From assembly GCA_017883615.1 (NCBI GenBank), contig JADGNF010000034.1:1-64000 (forward strand): 64,000 bases of DNA, written 5' to 3'. The first letter of the stretch is position 1. The number at the start of each line of letters is the position of its first letter. Shown piece after piece: positions 17,724 to 26,790 of this stretch. Origin of the DNA: Candidatus Bathyarchaeota archaeon. GTDB taxonomy: Archaea; Thermoproteota; Bathyarchaeia; Bathyarchaeales; Bathycorpusculaceae. A program made the position numbers and the translations under genes. Under the pieces are notes generated by a model, which saw only the letters and a list, made by a program, of their open reading frames with translations, made no database searches and was not told where the DNA came from.

Positions 17724-18122
17724 TTAAGTTTTAACTCGTGTGATCTTCACTTTGCCCAGAATCCGCCAATACTCTATTTCGGCGCCAGAAATCAGTTTGG
17801 CTTTGGGGACTTCTTCTTCCTCTGGGAACGGTGCATCTATGTATTCGTAGGTTTCCAAATCCATGATTTGGACGCCGCTTGGGTTTAGTGCAAAGACTTG
17901 CCCGGTTCGTTTGTCGATTATGGGCACTTCTGCGCCGCAGTCTACGGGCTTCACGAATTGCCTTTTCTGGTTGTCGAATACGCCTATCGCGACGATTCTT
18001 GCTTTTGCCGACCCGTGTTTTCCGGGTTTGGATTTGGATATGTCCATTATCTTGCAAGGTTCGCCCTCTATCATCATGTAGCCGCCGACGCGTAATTCTC
18101 CAACGTCCACTGGTTTAGTCAT
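17724..18122 (-). CDS. eif5a: Translation factor aIF5A
   Basis: The 132 residues contain the hypusination loop SKSKPGKHGSAKAR; the Lys between Gly and His is the site modified to hypusine or deoxyhypusine. A C-terminal OB domain follows. The factor relieves stalling at polyproline and aids termination. It is divergent from NAD kinase, with a TATA box in the spacer. Confidence 0.96.
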   Translation of the reverse strand: MTKPVDVGELRVGGYMMIEGEPCKIMDISKSKPGKHGSAKARIVAIGVFDNQKRQFVKPVDCGAEVPIIDKRTGQVFALNPSGVQIMDLETYEYIDAPFPEEEEVPKAKLISGAEIEYWRILGKVKITRVKT

Positions 18123-18175
18123 GTTCTTACTCTCACGGATTATTCTCTAGTCTAATTAGAAGCAATTCTGAACAA

Positions 18176-18194
18176 CACCCATATATAGATTAAG
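18176..18194 (-). promoter_or_regulatory. TATA promoter of the aIF5A gene
   Basis: Minus-strand CTTAATCTATATATGGG, about 55-70 bp upstream of the aIF5A start. The 92-bp intergenic space must also carry the promoter of the divergent NAD kinase gene. Confidence 0.45.
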
Positions 18195-18214
18195 GTATCG
18201 CTAATTACTGAACG

Positions 18215-19063
18215 GTGCAAAACTTGCCCAAAACCGTCGGAATAATCGCTAGATACGACAAGAAAGAAGCGTTAACTCTGGCGACTGAGCTTTCTGAGTA
18301 CCTCACGAAGCGGGGCTTGGAGGTTTTTTTGGAAAACACTCTTGAGGGCAAGGTGAAAGCCGATGGCAAATTTGTTCCGCTCAAGGACCTGAAAACTGAT
18401 TTCATAATCACGATAGGCGGGGATGGAACTATCCTGCGAAGTTGCCTCTCACTACCTAAGCCTGAGCCGCCGATTTTGGCTGTGAACATGGGTGTTCGGG
18501 GGTTCCTTACTGAAGTTGGTCCCAAAGACGCCTGCGGCGTGTTGGATAAAATTTTGAAGGGAAACGCCCATATCGAAAAATGCAGCAAACTCAAGGCGTC
18601 CGCCAATGGAGAAAATCTGCCCGACGCACTAAACGATGTTGTAGTTTCTGGTGGTGAACCCTCAAAGATCGTTTACTTGCAAGTTTACAAGGACGATGTG
18701 CCGGTTCTATCGCTGGAAGCCGATGGAATCATTGTTGCCACACAAACTGGTTCCACTGGCTACTCACTTTCAGCAGGCGGCCCAGTATTGGATCCTAAGT
18801 TAGACGTCATCGTGGTGACGCCGATTTGCTCACTAACGACTGTACGTTCAATGGTTTTTCCTGCAAACTCTAAAATCCGAATCGAATCTGTCCGACCTAA
18901 AGACATGCTAGTTTTGGTCGACGGCAACTATCGCATATCGCTACCCTCTAAATGTTCATCGGTGACGGTTGAGCAGTCAAAAGAAGTATCTTCATTCATC
19001 CGGTTTAAGTCCGAATTCTACGGTCGCCTTCAGGGTAGGCTGTTCTTTAAGGGAACGGGATAA
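18215..19063 (+). CDS. nadK: NAD kinase
   Basis: Family hallmarks are visible: GGDGTILR in the nucleotide-binding loop (about residue 67), VNMGVRGFLTEV, and SLEADGIIVATQTGSTGYSLSAGGP, the second conserved block. 282 residues is a normal archaeal length. It phosphorylates NAD to NADP and complements the NAD synthase pair at 26791. The start is GTG at 18215 or TTG at 18224. Confidence 0.95.
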   Translation: MQNLPKTVGIIARYDKKEALTLATELSEYLTKRGLEVFLENTLEGKVKADGKFVPLKDLKTDFIITIGGDGTILRSCLSLPKPEPPILAVNMGVRGFLTEVGPKDACGVLDKILKGNAHIEKCSKLKASANGENLPDALNDVVVSGGEPSKIVYLQVYKDDVPVLSLEADGIIVATQTGSTGYSLSAGGPVLDPKLDVIVVTPICSLTTVRSMVFPANSKIRIESVRPKDMLVLVDGNYRISLPSKCSSVTVEQSKEVSSFIRFKSEFYGRLQGRLFFKGTG

Positions 19064-19095
19064 ACATAGAAAAAAGCAGTATACCTAAACGCGTC

Positions 19096-19638
19096 ATGGT
19101 TCTAGATACGTCGGCATTTGTCGGCGGTTTAGACCCTTTCACCGTCCGTGAAGAGCAAGTTGCACCTCCTATGGTGGAGAAAGAAGTGAAAAAAAACAAC
19201 ATGACTTTGCTGCGTTTCAGTACGGCAGTTGAAAGTGGCAGGCTAAAGATTTTTGCACCCGAACAACAGTTCCTGGAACAGGTAAAAGCATGTGCGACTT
19301 CATTGGGCGACTCTTTCTTCCTATCAGAGACCGATATGCAGGTTCTTGCGATCGCCTTACAGGTTAAAGCCCGAGGTGACATCCCGCAGATAATGACTGA
19401 CGACTACTCCATTCAGAACGTCGCAACTAAGTTGGGCGTGCAATTTGTTTCCTTGGGGACCCTTGGCATAAAACGTGTTCTATGCTGGATTAGGTACTGC
19501 CCCGCATGCCACAAAACCTACCCCGCTAATTTCAAAGCAACGGACTGCTCAATTTGCGGAACGGAACTCAAACGTAAACCTCAACGCAACTTCCAGGCTG
19601 GAAGCTTACAAAAGAACAAGCAGCAAAATCAGAAGTAA
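19096..19638 (+). CDS. nob1: Endonuclease Nob1
   Basis: PIN domain (about 1-120) with catalytic acids at LDTSAF, SETDMQVLAIA and TDDYS, followed by a zinc ribbon CPACHKTY and CSICG (about 135-155). Nob1 cleaves pre-16S rRNA at its 3' end in archaea and eukaryotes. It is 33 bp downstream of NAD kinase, and its 3' end overlaps the convergent DUF2070 gene by 33 bp. Confidence 0.94.
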   Translation: MVLDTSAFVGGLDPFTVREEQVAPPMVEKEVKKNNMTLLRFSTAVESGRLKIFAPEQQFLEQVKACATSLGDSFFLSETDMQVLAIALQVKARGDIPQIMTDDYSIQNVATKLGVQFVSLGTLGIKRVLCWIRYCPACHKTYPANFKATDCSICGTELKRKPQRNFQAGSLQKNKQQNQK

Positions 19639-21420
19639 CCCTTCAACGCCGAAAACAGGCGCGACAATCCGTTTTGCTTTCTGAATTGTTTGGTCGATGA
19701 GGACAGAGATAACACCTAAGCTTCCTCCGCCTATGACTCGGATTTTGGGTACGATGAATCGTTTATAGCCTGCTTTACAGGGTTCAAGGTTATCAGCAGC
19801 CGACTTAGCAGCCTTCGTAATTTGGCTAATCAGTACATCGTGATCCATGGCTTCGCCGACAGGGTGATAGCCACGTCGACCAACAACAACTGCGCTTACG
19901 GCGTGAGTGTCAGTTGTGAAAACTTCGCTTTCCGAGAAACCCGCCGACCCTAGGGCGCTGAGGATTTTTTCTCGAAGCCCGCTGACCATGTTGTTGCCGT
20001 CTATGACAACATAAACGGTTTTTTGGTCCCCGACTTTGACGACTATTGCCGTCATTCCTCCGCTTGCCAAGCCAGTCTTTAACGTGAACTCGGCGGGATG
20101 AAGGGTGGCTGAGCCCACTTCAAAAGGATACTCCGGCATTGAAATTGCTTTCTTGAGACATTTTACAGCAACAGATCGGAGGGTTTCTATCGAAGCCTCA
20201 ATTTCATTGCTCTCAGTCAAACTGTTATGAGCGTTAATGACTACAACATCCAAACCCAGTTTCCCGGCTTCTTCACGGACAATTTTCCCAAGTTCTTGAG
20301 GCAGGTCTTCTGTTGTTTTCGGTGCAAGAGTGAAAGAGAGGAAAGCGGTTTTGCCGAAAAGCTGGCAAGATGCGCCAACAAAACCTTCCGAAACCCGGAC
20401 AAAAGCCGTGGCTCTATCTAGCGAAGCCTGGAAGCTAGTTGCCCCGATTATGTTGTTGATTATTTTGTGGTTTTGCCCTTGAGAAGCTGCATCCAATTCG
20501 TGTCCGAGTAAGCCCAGCGGAACGCAGGCGTCACAGTTGTAGGCTTTCTCGTATTCCGCTTTGAGGATTGAGGGAAGGACGCTGCTGCCTATGTTTTTGA
20601 AGGGACCTGGGTGGACAAGCGGAACGATAACGGCGGCTTTGGGTTTTGAGGAGTCGAACTTGAGGAAAGAAACTTCAATGTCGGTGTCTTCGCCAATCTT
20701 TTCGAGAAATGATTCTAAGGGTGCGTTCTGTGCAGTAACCCAGTTAAGCATGAACGCTTTGAAAATGTTTATTGAAGGAATTTTGTAGTTTTTCTTCCCG
20801 ATGTTGTCCAACATGTGAGCAAATAAGTAGGCTGAAAGGACAGCAATGAAGGGCGAGACAACAAGGAAGGGAACGTAATCTATGGGTGCAATGTTTTGGC
20901 TTGCCCAGAACGCGACGAATAGAAAGATGCAAGCGATTGGTGTAAGTAAAATAGCCACGAGTCGCCGCCCTAAACTTGAGGAGGAAACAAAGGTTAACAC
21001 GACTGTGCGTAGAGTTATCAAAGTGGCAAATCCCAGAAGGCAAAGTTTAGTCCACCAGATTGAACCAAAAACTGCACTTAACCCGGCCGCTATAATGATG
21101 AAGATAAACCAGATGACCCAGCTGAAAAGGGAAAGAACCAACATTCTTCTAAGAACAAAGATGGCGTCCTTGAGGATAACTTTGCTTAGGACAAAATCAA
21201 TCCCTAAGGTAACTGCAAAAAGGGTGGTTCCCAACAAGAGCCCGCTAACTAATCCGTTTGACGAAGAGAAAACTTCCGAAGACAGTCCCGTGACTATACA
21301 GATGGCGGCTATGGCAACAATAGTTTGTGACAGTGAAGGTAGGAAGAACAGGGATGAGTAATGCCTTTGAGCTTTGTTCATTGACTGGTTTAGGGAACCG
21401 TCAGTTGCCAAACCCATCAT
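19606..21420 (-). CDS. DUF2070 archaeal membrane protein
   Basis: A 604-residue member of the archaeal DUF2070 family. The N-terminal 220 residues contain about 6-7 membrane helices. The large soluble part carries motifs such as LVHPGPFKNIGSSVLP, NAHNSLTES, DTHAVSAVVVGRRGYHPVGEAM and a final hydrophobic helix at the extreme C-terminus. Function is unknown. It overlaps Nob1 tail to tail. Confidence 0.88.
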   Translation of the reverse strand: MMGLATDGSLNQSMNKAQRHYSSLFFLPSLSQTIVAIAAICIVTGLSSEVFSSSNGLVSGLLLGTTLFAVTLGIDFVLSKVILKDAIFVLRRMLVLSLFSWVIWFIFIIIAAGLSAVFGSIWWTKLCLLGFATLITLRTVVLTFVSSSSLGRRLVAILLTPIACIFLFVAFWASQNIAPIDYVPFLVVSPFIAVLSAYLFAHMLDNIGKKNYKIPSINIFKAFMLNWVTAQNAPLESFLEKIGEDTDIEVSFLKFDSSKPKAAVIVPLVHPGPFKNIGSSVLPSILKAEYEKAYNCDACVPLGLLGHELDAASQGQNHKIINNIIGATSFQASLDRATAFVRVSEGFVGASCQLFGKTAFLSFTLAPKTTEDLPQELGKIVREEAGKLGLDVVVINAHNSLTESNEIEASIETLRSVAVKCLKKAISMPEYPFEVGSATLHPAEFTLKTGLASGGMTAIVVKVGDQKTVYVVIDGNNMVSGLREKILSALGSAGFSESEVFTTDTHAVSAVVVGRRGYHPVGEAMDHDVLISQITKAAKSAADNLEPCKAGYKRFIVPKIRVIGGGSLGVISVLIDQTIQKAKRIVAPVFGVEGLLLILLLVLL

Positions 21421-21668
21421 CTCAATTTAAATTCAGTATGTGGACAAACGTCCCTATTAAAGGATAGCAAGAAAAAGCGTTTTCACTTTGCCGCAAAAAA
21501 CAGCGTCCAGACAACTTGAAAAAAGGAAATTGGGGCTTTTGACATGAAACATGCAAGAAAGAGTGCTCTAATATATCTAAATCGATCGAAAGAAACATGT
21601 ACCCATTAGCTTTTGTAAGGGCAACTGTTTTATCGTAAAGTACACATAATAGTCGTTTTGCGAAGGCA

Positions 21669-21959
21669 ATGCCAGATCAAGAATTACCCCCGTCCATATT
21701 TCATATGCTGGAAAGGAACGTGGGCAAAAAAGTCCGAATCATCCTCGACCCGTCCTACGGTTTCGACGGCACGTTAATAGCCGTTACGGGTGAACCCGCT
21801 GGAATTTGGCTTTCAGACGCTGAGGCTATTGTTTTGCGTTCAACGATGGCGCAGCCAATACCCCAAGTTGCAAGTAGAGAAGAAAGAAGCGAGATATTCC
21901 TTAACCTACATTCAGTTCAACGGATAGAAGTCTTACACCCGACGCCTTCAAGACGATAA
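21669..21959 (+). CDS. Small LSm-like protein
   Basis: The 96 residues fit an Sm-type beta-barrel: MLERNVGKKVRIILDPSYGF then GTLIAVTGEPAGIWLSDAEA, and a final strand IFLNLHSVQRIEVL. Archaea have several divergent LSm-like families of this kind, but I cannot name this one. It is 11 bp from the convergent Sec61-beta gene. RNA binding is inference from the fold pattern. Confidence 0.7.
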   Translation: MPDQELPPSIFHMLERNVGKKVRIILDPSYGFDGTLIAVTGEPAGIWLSDAEAIVLRSTMAQPIPQVASREERSEIFLNLHSVQRIEVLHPTPSRR

Positions 21960-21970
21960 GCACTAAGAAC

Positions 21971-22135
21971 TTAGAAAATTCTGCCCAGAACCGAAACTAC
22001 TACTAGCCCTACCGCGAGGATCATAAGAAGTTCAGGTCTAATTTTAATGCCTTCGGTTTCTTCCTCAAAGAACCGTAACAATCCGGCGCTTGCAGCGGGC
22101 ATTGGACCTTGACTGTCTTTCTTTTTACGACTCAT
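21971..22135 (-). CDS. Protein translocase subunit Sec61-beta
   Basis: The real protein is the 54 residues from the ATG at 22135: a basic start MSRKKKDSQGPMPAASAGLLRFF (shown in part), then EEETEGIKIRPELL and one C-terminal membrane helix. This is the standard archaeal Sec61-beta pattern with GPMP and SAGLLRFF. A longer open frame to 22333 exists, but the upstream part is unrelated and overlaps the MazG gene. Confidence 0.93.
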   Translation of the reverse strand: MSRKKKDSQGPMPAASAGLLRFFEEETEGIKIRPELLMILAVGLVVVSVLGRIF

Positions 22136-22316
22136 ACTGATCAGCTTGTGTGGTATCAAGCAATACAAATATTCATTATTTAATGTTGCGCAAACGAACA
22201 ACGAAAGGAGAAAGCTGTATACAAAAGCATCAACCAAACCACCCGAAAAACGCCCTGCCAATTCAAACGGAAAAGGAAGCACGTTTAAACTCAAACCAAC
22301 TACAATAAGGTGAAAG

Positions 22317-22610
22317 ATGGAGCCCATGCACATAAGTGAATTTCAGGAAATGATGAAAACGCTCTACATTCACCGAGACAAAGAACGCGGCGTGAAAGGA
22401 ACCTACGAATGGTTAAAAGAAGAGGTAGAAGAACTTGGCGAAGCCCTCCAAGGAACTGACAAGGAAGCAACGGAGAAAGAGTTCGCCGATGTAATAGCCT
22501 GGCTCTCATCCCTCGCCAACCTTGTAAACGTTGACCTAGAAAAGGCCGCACTCAACAAGTACCCGCACAAATGCCCCAAATGCCAGCAAACTCCCTGCCA
22601 GTGCGTTTAG
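22317..22610 (+). CDS. MazG-like nucleotide pyrophosphohydrolase
   Basis: A 97-residue all-alpha pyrophosphohydrolase with EEVEELGEAL and EFADVIAWLSSLAN, the EEXXE and EXXD metal-binding positions of MazG. The C-terminus adds a probable zinc hook (CPKCQQTPCQC). Likely removes non-canonical NTPs. Its start follows AAGGTGAAAG. The stop overlaps the convergent wHTH gene by 4 bp. Confidence 0.88.
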   Translation: MEPMHISEFQEMMKTLYIHRDKERGVKGTYEWLKEEVEELGEALQGTDKEATEKEFADVIAWLSSLANLVNVDLEKAALNKYPHKCPKCQQTPCQCV

Positions 22611-22879
22611 GAGACAAGCCTTTTCTGACCCATCCCAGTCATGAGCCATATACAGGGTCTTTTTCCTCTGCGGCTAACGGTTTCCTCCGTTTCCAGAAGA
22701 CGCAGATGATGCATCACAGCGTCGTACGTGGCATCTGTTTTCTTAGCAATGGAGCTTGCGCTTCCTGGCTGCTCATCAAGCCCGTTTAGGATTTTGGTTC
22801 GAGCTTTCAACCCGCTCTTCACATTCTTGACGTGCTGCAGGTATGCGTTTGGGTGGTATGTCTCTTTGATAGGATACAC
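22607..22879 (-). CDS. ArsR-like winged-helix DNA-binding protein
   Basis: The 90 residues contain an ArsR-type winged helix: RTKILNGLDEQPGSASSIAKK, TYDAVMHHLRLLE and the wing TEETVSRRGKRPCIW. It is 37 bp downstream of PolD large subunit on the same strand and may be co-transcribed. Target genes cannot be deduced. Confidence 0.8.
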   Translation of the reverse strand: MYPIKETYHPNAYLQHVKNVKSGLKARTKILNGLDEQPGSASSIAKKTDATYDAVMHHLRLLETEETVSRRGKRPCIWLMTGMGQKRLVS

Positions 22880-22915
22880 CAGAAGAATAAATTAAGGCAT
22901 CTATGTTGAAAAGCT

Positions 22916-25900
22916 TTAGGTTTTTCCTTTCCCGAAATCGAAGAGCGTTGTTTGTATTGGTTTCTTGTTGTCGAACATTGAGTGGATTTCTTCCCGGATA
23001 AGGACCAAACGTTGAGTGTAATATTTGGGCAATCCGTATTTGTCCACGAGCTCTTGAGCAGCGTTCAGGTACTTTTCGATGTTTCCGCGGTAAACAGTCA
23101 ATGTTAATTGTCCTCCGCAGAGGCATTTCCCATTAAGCGGCATACGCCGATATTTCTTGTTGCAAGATTTGCACCGGAAAGTCTGAGTCGAAAAAGCACG
23201 CAAATTCCCCGAGATGTCGCGGAGAAAATGCTTCGTGAGCACCTTCATGGCGACGCTACGAACGTCAACGGCGTCTATTCTGGCGCCCAAATCCAACTGC
23301 AGATGCAATTTCTCAACCATGGATTTAAGAAGTTTGTAGCTGCTTTCGTCGTTTCCCATGCTGATGTCTGAAACGGGCGTTGTATAGTTGAAACCTTCAA
23401 ACTGTGCCTCTGTTCCCAAGCGGTGGCTAATGACATCCATGATTCCGCTGACATGCTTGGCTTCCGCCTTTTCAAGGGTTTTCGCGTAGAACTCCTCGGG
23501 GTAGATGGCGTCGACGTCAAAGTCGTGGGCTTGCCGCTGCACTTCCTTAGTATTCACAAACGGAATGACGAGTATGGGGGCATCCATGATACCGCCTATT
23601 TGCGCGGGCAAATACTTGTTGCTAAAGTTAAGCAACGTGTCCAGCGCGAGCATGATAGCGTCTTCGTCTCCGTCGCAGTCCCGACGCTTAGCCGAATGCC
23701 AAAGCGGATGAGCATAAATCAGCTTGAGGTTCGTAAAGCCAACGACGCGCCCCAAAATGCCCACACAAGTATGTGGGGCCAACCCGAAAATGAGTTGTCC
23801 AACGAGGTCTTGGGGTTTCTTAATGTTGTAGTAGGCGGGGAGCTTATAGACACGGGTTAAGAGCTCATCGAGGAATCCTGCTATCTGGACAAAATAGTCT
23901 CCGGCATTCCATGGGATGACAACGTCTTGGACCTTGAGCTCCAGAACTTGATTTGGCTCAGTTAGAGGAGCACCGTAAATGTCGGAAAGATAACCCATCT
24001 CCCTCATTTTGTCAACGGAGACGCCGATTTCGCCGGGCTTAATATGGGTTAGAGGCGCGTTAGTGGCGTCAAACCGAATCGTCCCGTCTTTGTACACTGA
24101 AAGCCCATACTTGGCTCTCAGAATGCCTTTCTCAATAATCTCTGGGGTTTTGTCAGCATTAGTTAACCCTTTCACGCCGCGCAGCATCTTGGGCGGAGGA
24201 ATACCAAGGTTTTTGGTTGCTTCCTCGATGAGGTCTTTGAAGTTTATCGACTGCCGCTGATAGAGCACAGCGTCTGCTTTGCAGGTAGGGCAAGTGTTCC
24301 CTTGAAGGGGCCGGGCGCATCTGGGACAACTTTTTTCGTGGGTCGTCTCCAACCTGCAGGTTGGGCATCGGATGCGGTAAGTGTAGTTTTTGCACTCAGG
24401 ACACTTGCGCTTAACAACGCTAACGAAAGCGGGGCCGTGTTTTCCGGCTTCTACGAGGTCGCGGTGGGACCCGCCTGAAAGGCTGACAGGAAAAAGGACC
24501 TGCACCAGCGGTTTCATCTCCCGTTGCTTCGCCTTTTCGGGCCGTCCCATGCGCGCCCCAACAAACGAAGGCGCCTTATCGCGAACCTCGACTCCTGACA
24601 AGCAGCAAAGAGCTTTGAGAACAGCATCCGCCGCAATCCCATCGACCTTTCTGTCTGTGGCGTAACCTAAAGTGAAAGCCAAAGCCAACGCGTCAGCGCC
24701 CTCCAACGAAATCTTCCCATCTACCACTCTGTGGGGGGCGTAGATTTTGCGCAGAACACGACTCACTTCCGGATCAAATCTACCAATGATGCATCTAGCG
24801 AAGCCGCTGTCGCAGGTTACTTCAGATTTGGTCAGCCAATCCTTCAGCAAAGTCACATCTTGGACTGCGGATAAATTAGACCAAAAGAAAGTGAACCTTG
24901 GATGCAAGGGAACTTGCAGAGTTTGCGATAATGCAATTGCTTGCCTATCGGTGATTTCCTCGCTGAAAGGGTCTCCCAGAATTCGCTCCATCAACTTGGC
25001 ATCGAATCCAACTGATGCAGCTGCCTTTGCAGTATCCCCGTCGAATTGCAGTTTGATCGCTTTCTTGAGGTCCTTGACCCACCATTCTTCAACGTACCCT
25101 GAAGGGTTAAGGCTCTTGTTGCAATAGAGGAAGTCGCCAAAGCTGATGAGCATATCGCCCAGAAACAGGATTTTCTCAATTTTGCCCTTCACGCTTGGAA
25201 AGTTTTCTAGAGTTACCTTGATCACGGAGCCGTCTTTGAGCAGCACAACCGGCGGCTCAAGCGAATCGACTGGCATGCTGACCCCTCCTTTCCCAGGTAG
25301 CTCCAGGCGCATCTGGGTTCCTGCCGCCAGAAAGCTCTCCACCACCAGCATCGTCGCAGGATGAATCCCTACAGCAGACAGCCCTGTGTTCCGGGACCTG
25401 CCATACCTAAGCCGAAAGCCGCCCCTTCTGGAAGGGAAAGCGAAGATTGGACGTCCAGCGATAACGTCATCCATGAAGCCTGCCGATTTCTTTTCGGATT
25501 TTTTCTTGAATTCGCGCAGCCAATCCCAACCCTGGAGCCCGATCTTCTCGACTATAACGTGAACTTTGAGGGCGCGTCCTACGATGCCATCGTTTACTAC
25601 TCGAAGGGCGCCACCTCGAACGCGGTTTGTTTCTATGCGGGGCAGGTTGCGATAAGAGGAAACTTCGATAGGATCGGACTCTGTGCCCGTAACCTCCACG
25701 GTCAGGTAGTCGAATGCTTTTTTGATCTCTTCATCCGGAATGTGGTACTGGAAGTGCCCCACGGACCGTTCGAAAGTGCGCAGTTCCTCGATGAAGCGAG
25801 CAACCTCCTCGGGCGTTGCTTTGTAACGGTCCAAACCCAAAAGCCGTCTCACGAAGTCGCCGACAACCAAGGTTAAGGCTTGGTCTGTTCCCCCTGCTGA

Positions 25901-26350
25901 TCGGATGGGTCCGGCAAAATAGATTGCCAAGTACTTGGTGTGGTCAAGGTTGGTTTTAATTTTTACCTGGGCCACGCCTTGAATGGGAGCAGCCGTTAAG
26001 CCTTCGGTAAAAATGGCAAGCGCTGTTCGTATTGCCTGCTCAGCTGCGGATTCAGGATCGAGTTCCCCGAATTTGCCAGTAACTATTTGCTCGGCTACTT
26101 TGAAGGCGATTTCTTCCCGCCCCATCTTAAAGTTGAGGTCCCGAATGCTCTCTGCCACGCCTTTAGGCCCTACGAGTCCTTCGACGAGGTCCGCAATGTC
26201 TTGAGCGATTATGCTTTCCGTCTTCAAAGAAGGGTCTAAACCTTTTTGCCGCGCGCTCTCGCTTATACCATACAATATGCTGAGCTCGCTGCCCATAGAG
26301 TCAACATAGCTGCGGTAAGAATCGCTCATCTTAGTTGTGACACGCGGCAC
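22916..26350 (-). CDS. polC: DNA polymerase D large subunit (DP2)
   Basis: Catalytic subunit of archaeal replicative PolD, 1144 residues. Near the N-terminus are the FAGPIRSAGGTDQ and RLPRIETNRVRGG-like segments; the active-site loop RRDCDGDEDAIML (about 935) has the catalytic Asp residues of the two-barrel polymerase. Zinc knuckles occur at CPECKNYTYRIRCPTC, CPRC/CPTC, and CKSCNKKYRR. A PCNA-binding PIP box (QTTLFDFG) is at the extreme C-terminus. No intein interrupts the usual insertion sites. The start may be GTG at 26350 or ATG at 26329; the frame is GGGGAG-preceded at the former. Confidence 0.98.
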   Translation of the reverse strand: MPRVTTKMSDSYRSYVDSMGSELSILYGISESARQKGLDPSLKTESIIAQDIADLVEGLVGPKGVAESIRDLNFKMGREEIAFKVAEQIVTGKFGELDPESAAEQAIRTALAIFTEGLTAAPIQGVAQVKIKTNLDHTKYLAIYFAGPIRSAGGTDQALTLVVGDFVRRLLGLDRYKATPEEVARFIEELRTFERSVGHFQYHIPDEEIKKAFDYLTVEVTGTESDPIEVSSYRNLPRIETNRVRGGALRVVNDGIVGRALKVHVIVEKIGLQGWDWLREFKKKSEKKSAGFMDDVIAGRPIFAFPSRRGGFRLRYGRSRNTGLSAVGIHPATMLVVESFLAAGTQMRLELPGKGGVSMPVDSLEPPVVLLKDGSVIKVTLENFPSVKGKIEKILFLGDMLISFGDFLYCNKSLNPSGYVEEWWVKDLKKAIKLQFDGDTAKAAASVGFDAKLMERILGDPFSEEITDRQAIALSQTLQVPLHPRFTFFWSNLSAVQDVTLLKDWLTKSEVTCDSGFARCIIGRFDPEVSRVLRKIYAPHRVVDGKISLEGADALALAFTLGYATDRKVDGIAADAVLKALCCLSGVEVRDKAPSFVGARMGRPEKAKQREMKPLVQVLFPVSLSGGSHRDLVEAGKHGPAFVSVVKRKCPECKNYTYRIRCPTCRLETTHEKSCPRCARPLQGNTCPTCKADAVLYQRQSINFKDLIEEATKNLGIPPPKMLRGVKGLTNADKTPEIIEKGILRAKYGLSVYKDGTIRFDATNAPLTHIKPGEIGVSVDKMREMGYLSDIYGAPLTEPNQVLELKVQDVVIPWNAGDYFVQIAGFLDELLTRVYKLPAYYNIKKPQDLVGQLIFGLAPHTCVGILGRVVGFTNLKLIYAHPLWHSAKRRDCDGDEDAIMLALDTLLNFSNKYLPAQIGGIMDAPILVIPFVNTKEVQRQAHDFDVDAIYPEEFYAKTLEKAEAKHVSGIMDVISHRLGTEAQFEGFNYTTPVSDISMGNDESSYKLLKSMVEKLHLQLDLGARIDAVDVRSVAMKVLTKHFLRDISGNLRAFSTQTFRCKSCNKKYRRMPLNGKCLCGGQLTLTVYRGNIEKYLNAAQELVDKYGLPKYYTQRLVLIREEIHSMFDNKKPIQTTLFDFGKGKT

Positions 26351-26444
26351 CTCCCCTCAATCAGTGTGAATTAAACAACGCATCTATTTTGGCTTTCTTA
26401 CACAAAACAGAAACAAGAAGATTCCTAAGAAAACCAGATAAAAG

Positions 26445-26705
26445 CTAAGCGCCTTTCAAAGGCACAGATCTTCTGGTTTTCCCATAGATTTTATCAGTGA
26501 ACATGCAATAAACGTCGACATCACCCTGCGCCGGCTTAATTGGAAACTCCGCTTGAAGCCCACAACTGCTACATCCAACTGCAGCATTGCTTTCTTCACG
26601 CAAAATATCGACCCGAACAGTTTCTTTTCCACATCTTGGGCAAGAGAAGAATTTTGGCAACTTTTTCTTTGGAACGTGAATAACTTTTTTCCTTCTTCGG
26701 CCCAT
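26445..26705 (-). CDS. Elf1-like transcription elongation factor
   Basis: The 86 residues start MGRRRKKVIHVPKKKLPKFFSCPRCG (zinc half 1), then VGCSSCGLQAEFPI (zinc half 2) and VDVYCMFTDKIY, matching archaeal Elf1. In eukaryotes Elf1 binds the polymerase and helps nucleosome passage; in archaea the role is less defined. It is divergent from nadE, sharing an 85-bp promoter region. Confidence 0.9.
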   Translation of the reverse strand: MGRRRKKVIHVPKKKLPKFFSCPRCGKETVRVDILREESNAAVGCSSCGLQAEFPIKPAQGDVDVYCMFTDKIYGKTRRSVPLKGA

Positions 26706-26747
26706 CTTGACAATCCTCGGATGATAAGTATGGTCTTTTAGTATTTA

Positions 26748-26770
26748 TCTTTGCCCTTAAATACTTGCCT
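26748..26770. promoter_or_regulatory. Divergent promoter region of elf1 and nadE
   Basis: CCCTTAAATACTTGCC lies about 27 bp before the nadE start, suggesting a leaderless or short-leader transcript. On the minus strand AAGTATTTAAGGG and AAGATAAATACT are candidate TATA boxes for the Elf1 gene. Confidence 0.5.
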
Positions 26771-26790
26771 ACAACCATAAATGAATATGG

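Noticed and set aside
22136-22333. N-terminal extension of Sec61-beta (66 residues)
   Set aside because: Overlaps the divergent MazG start region and is not part of the family; the standard start at 22135 gives a complete protein.
22916-26350. Intein in the PolD large subunit
   Set aside because: Length (1144) and uninterrupted motifs around CDGDEDA show none.
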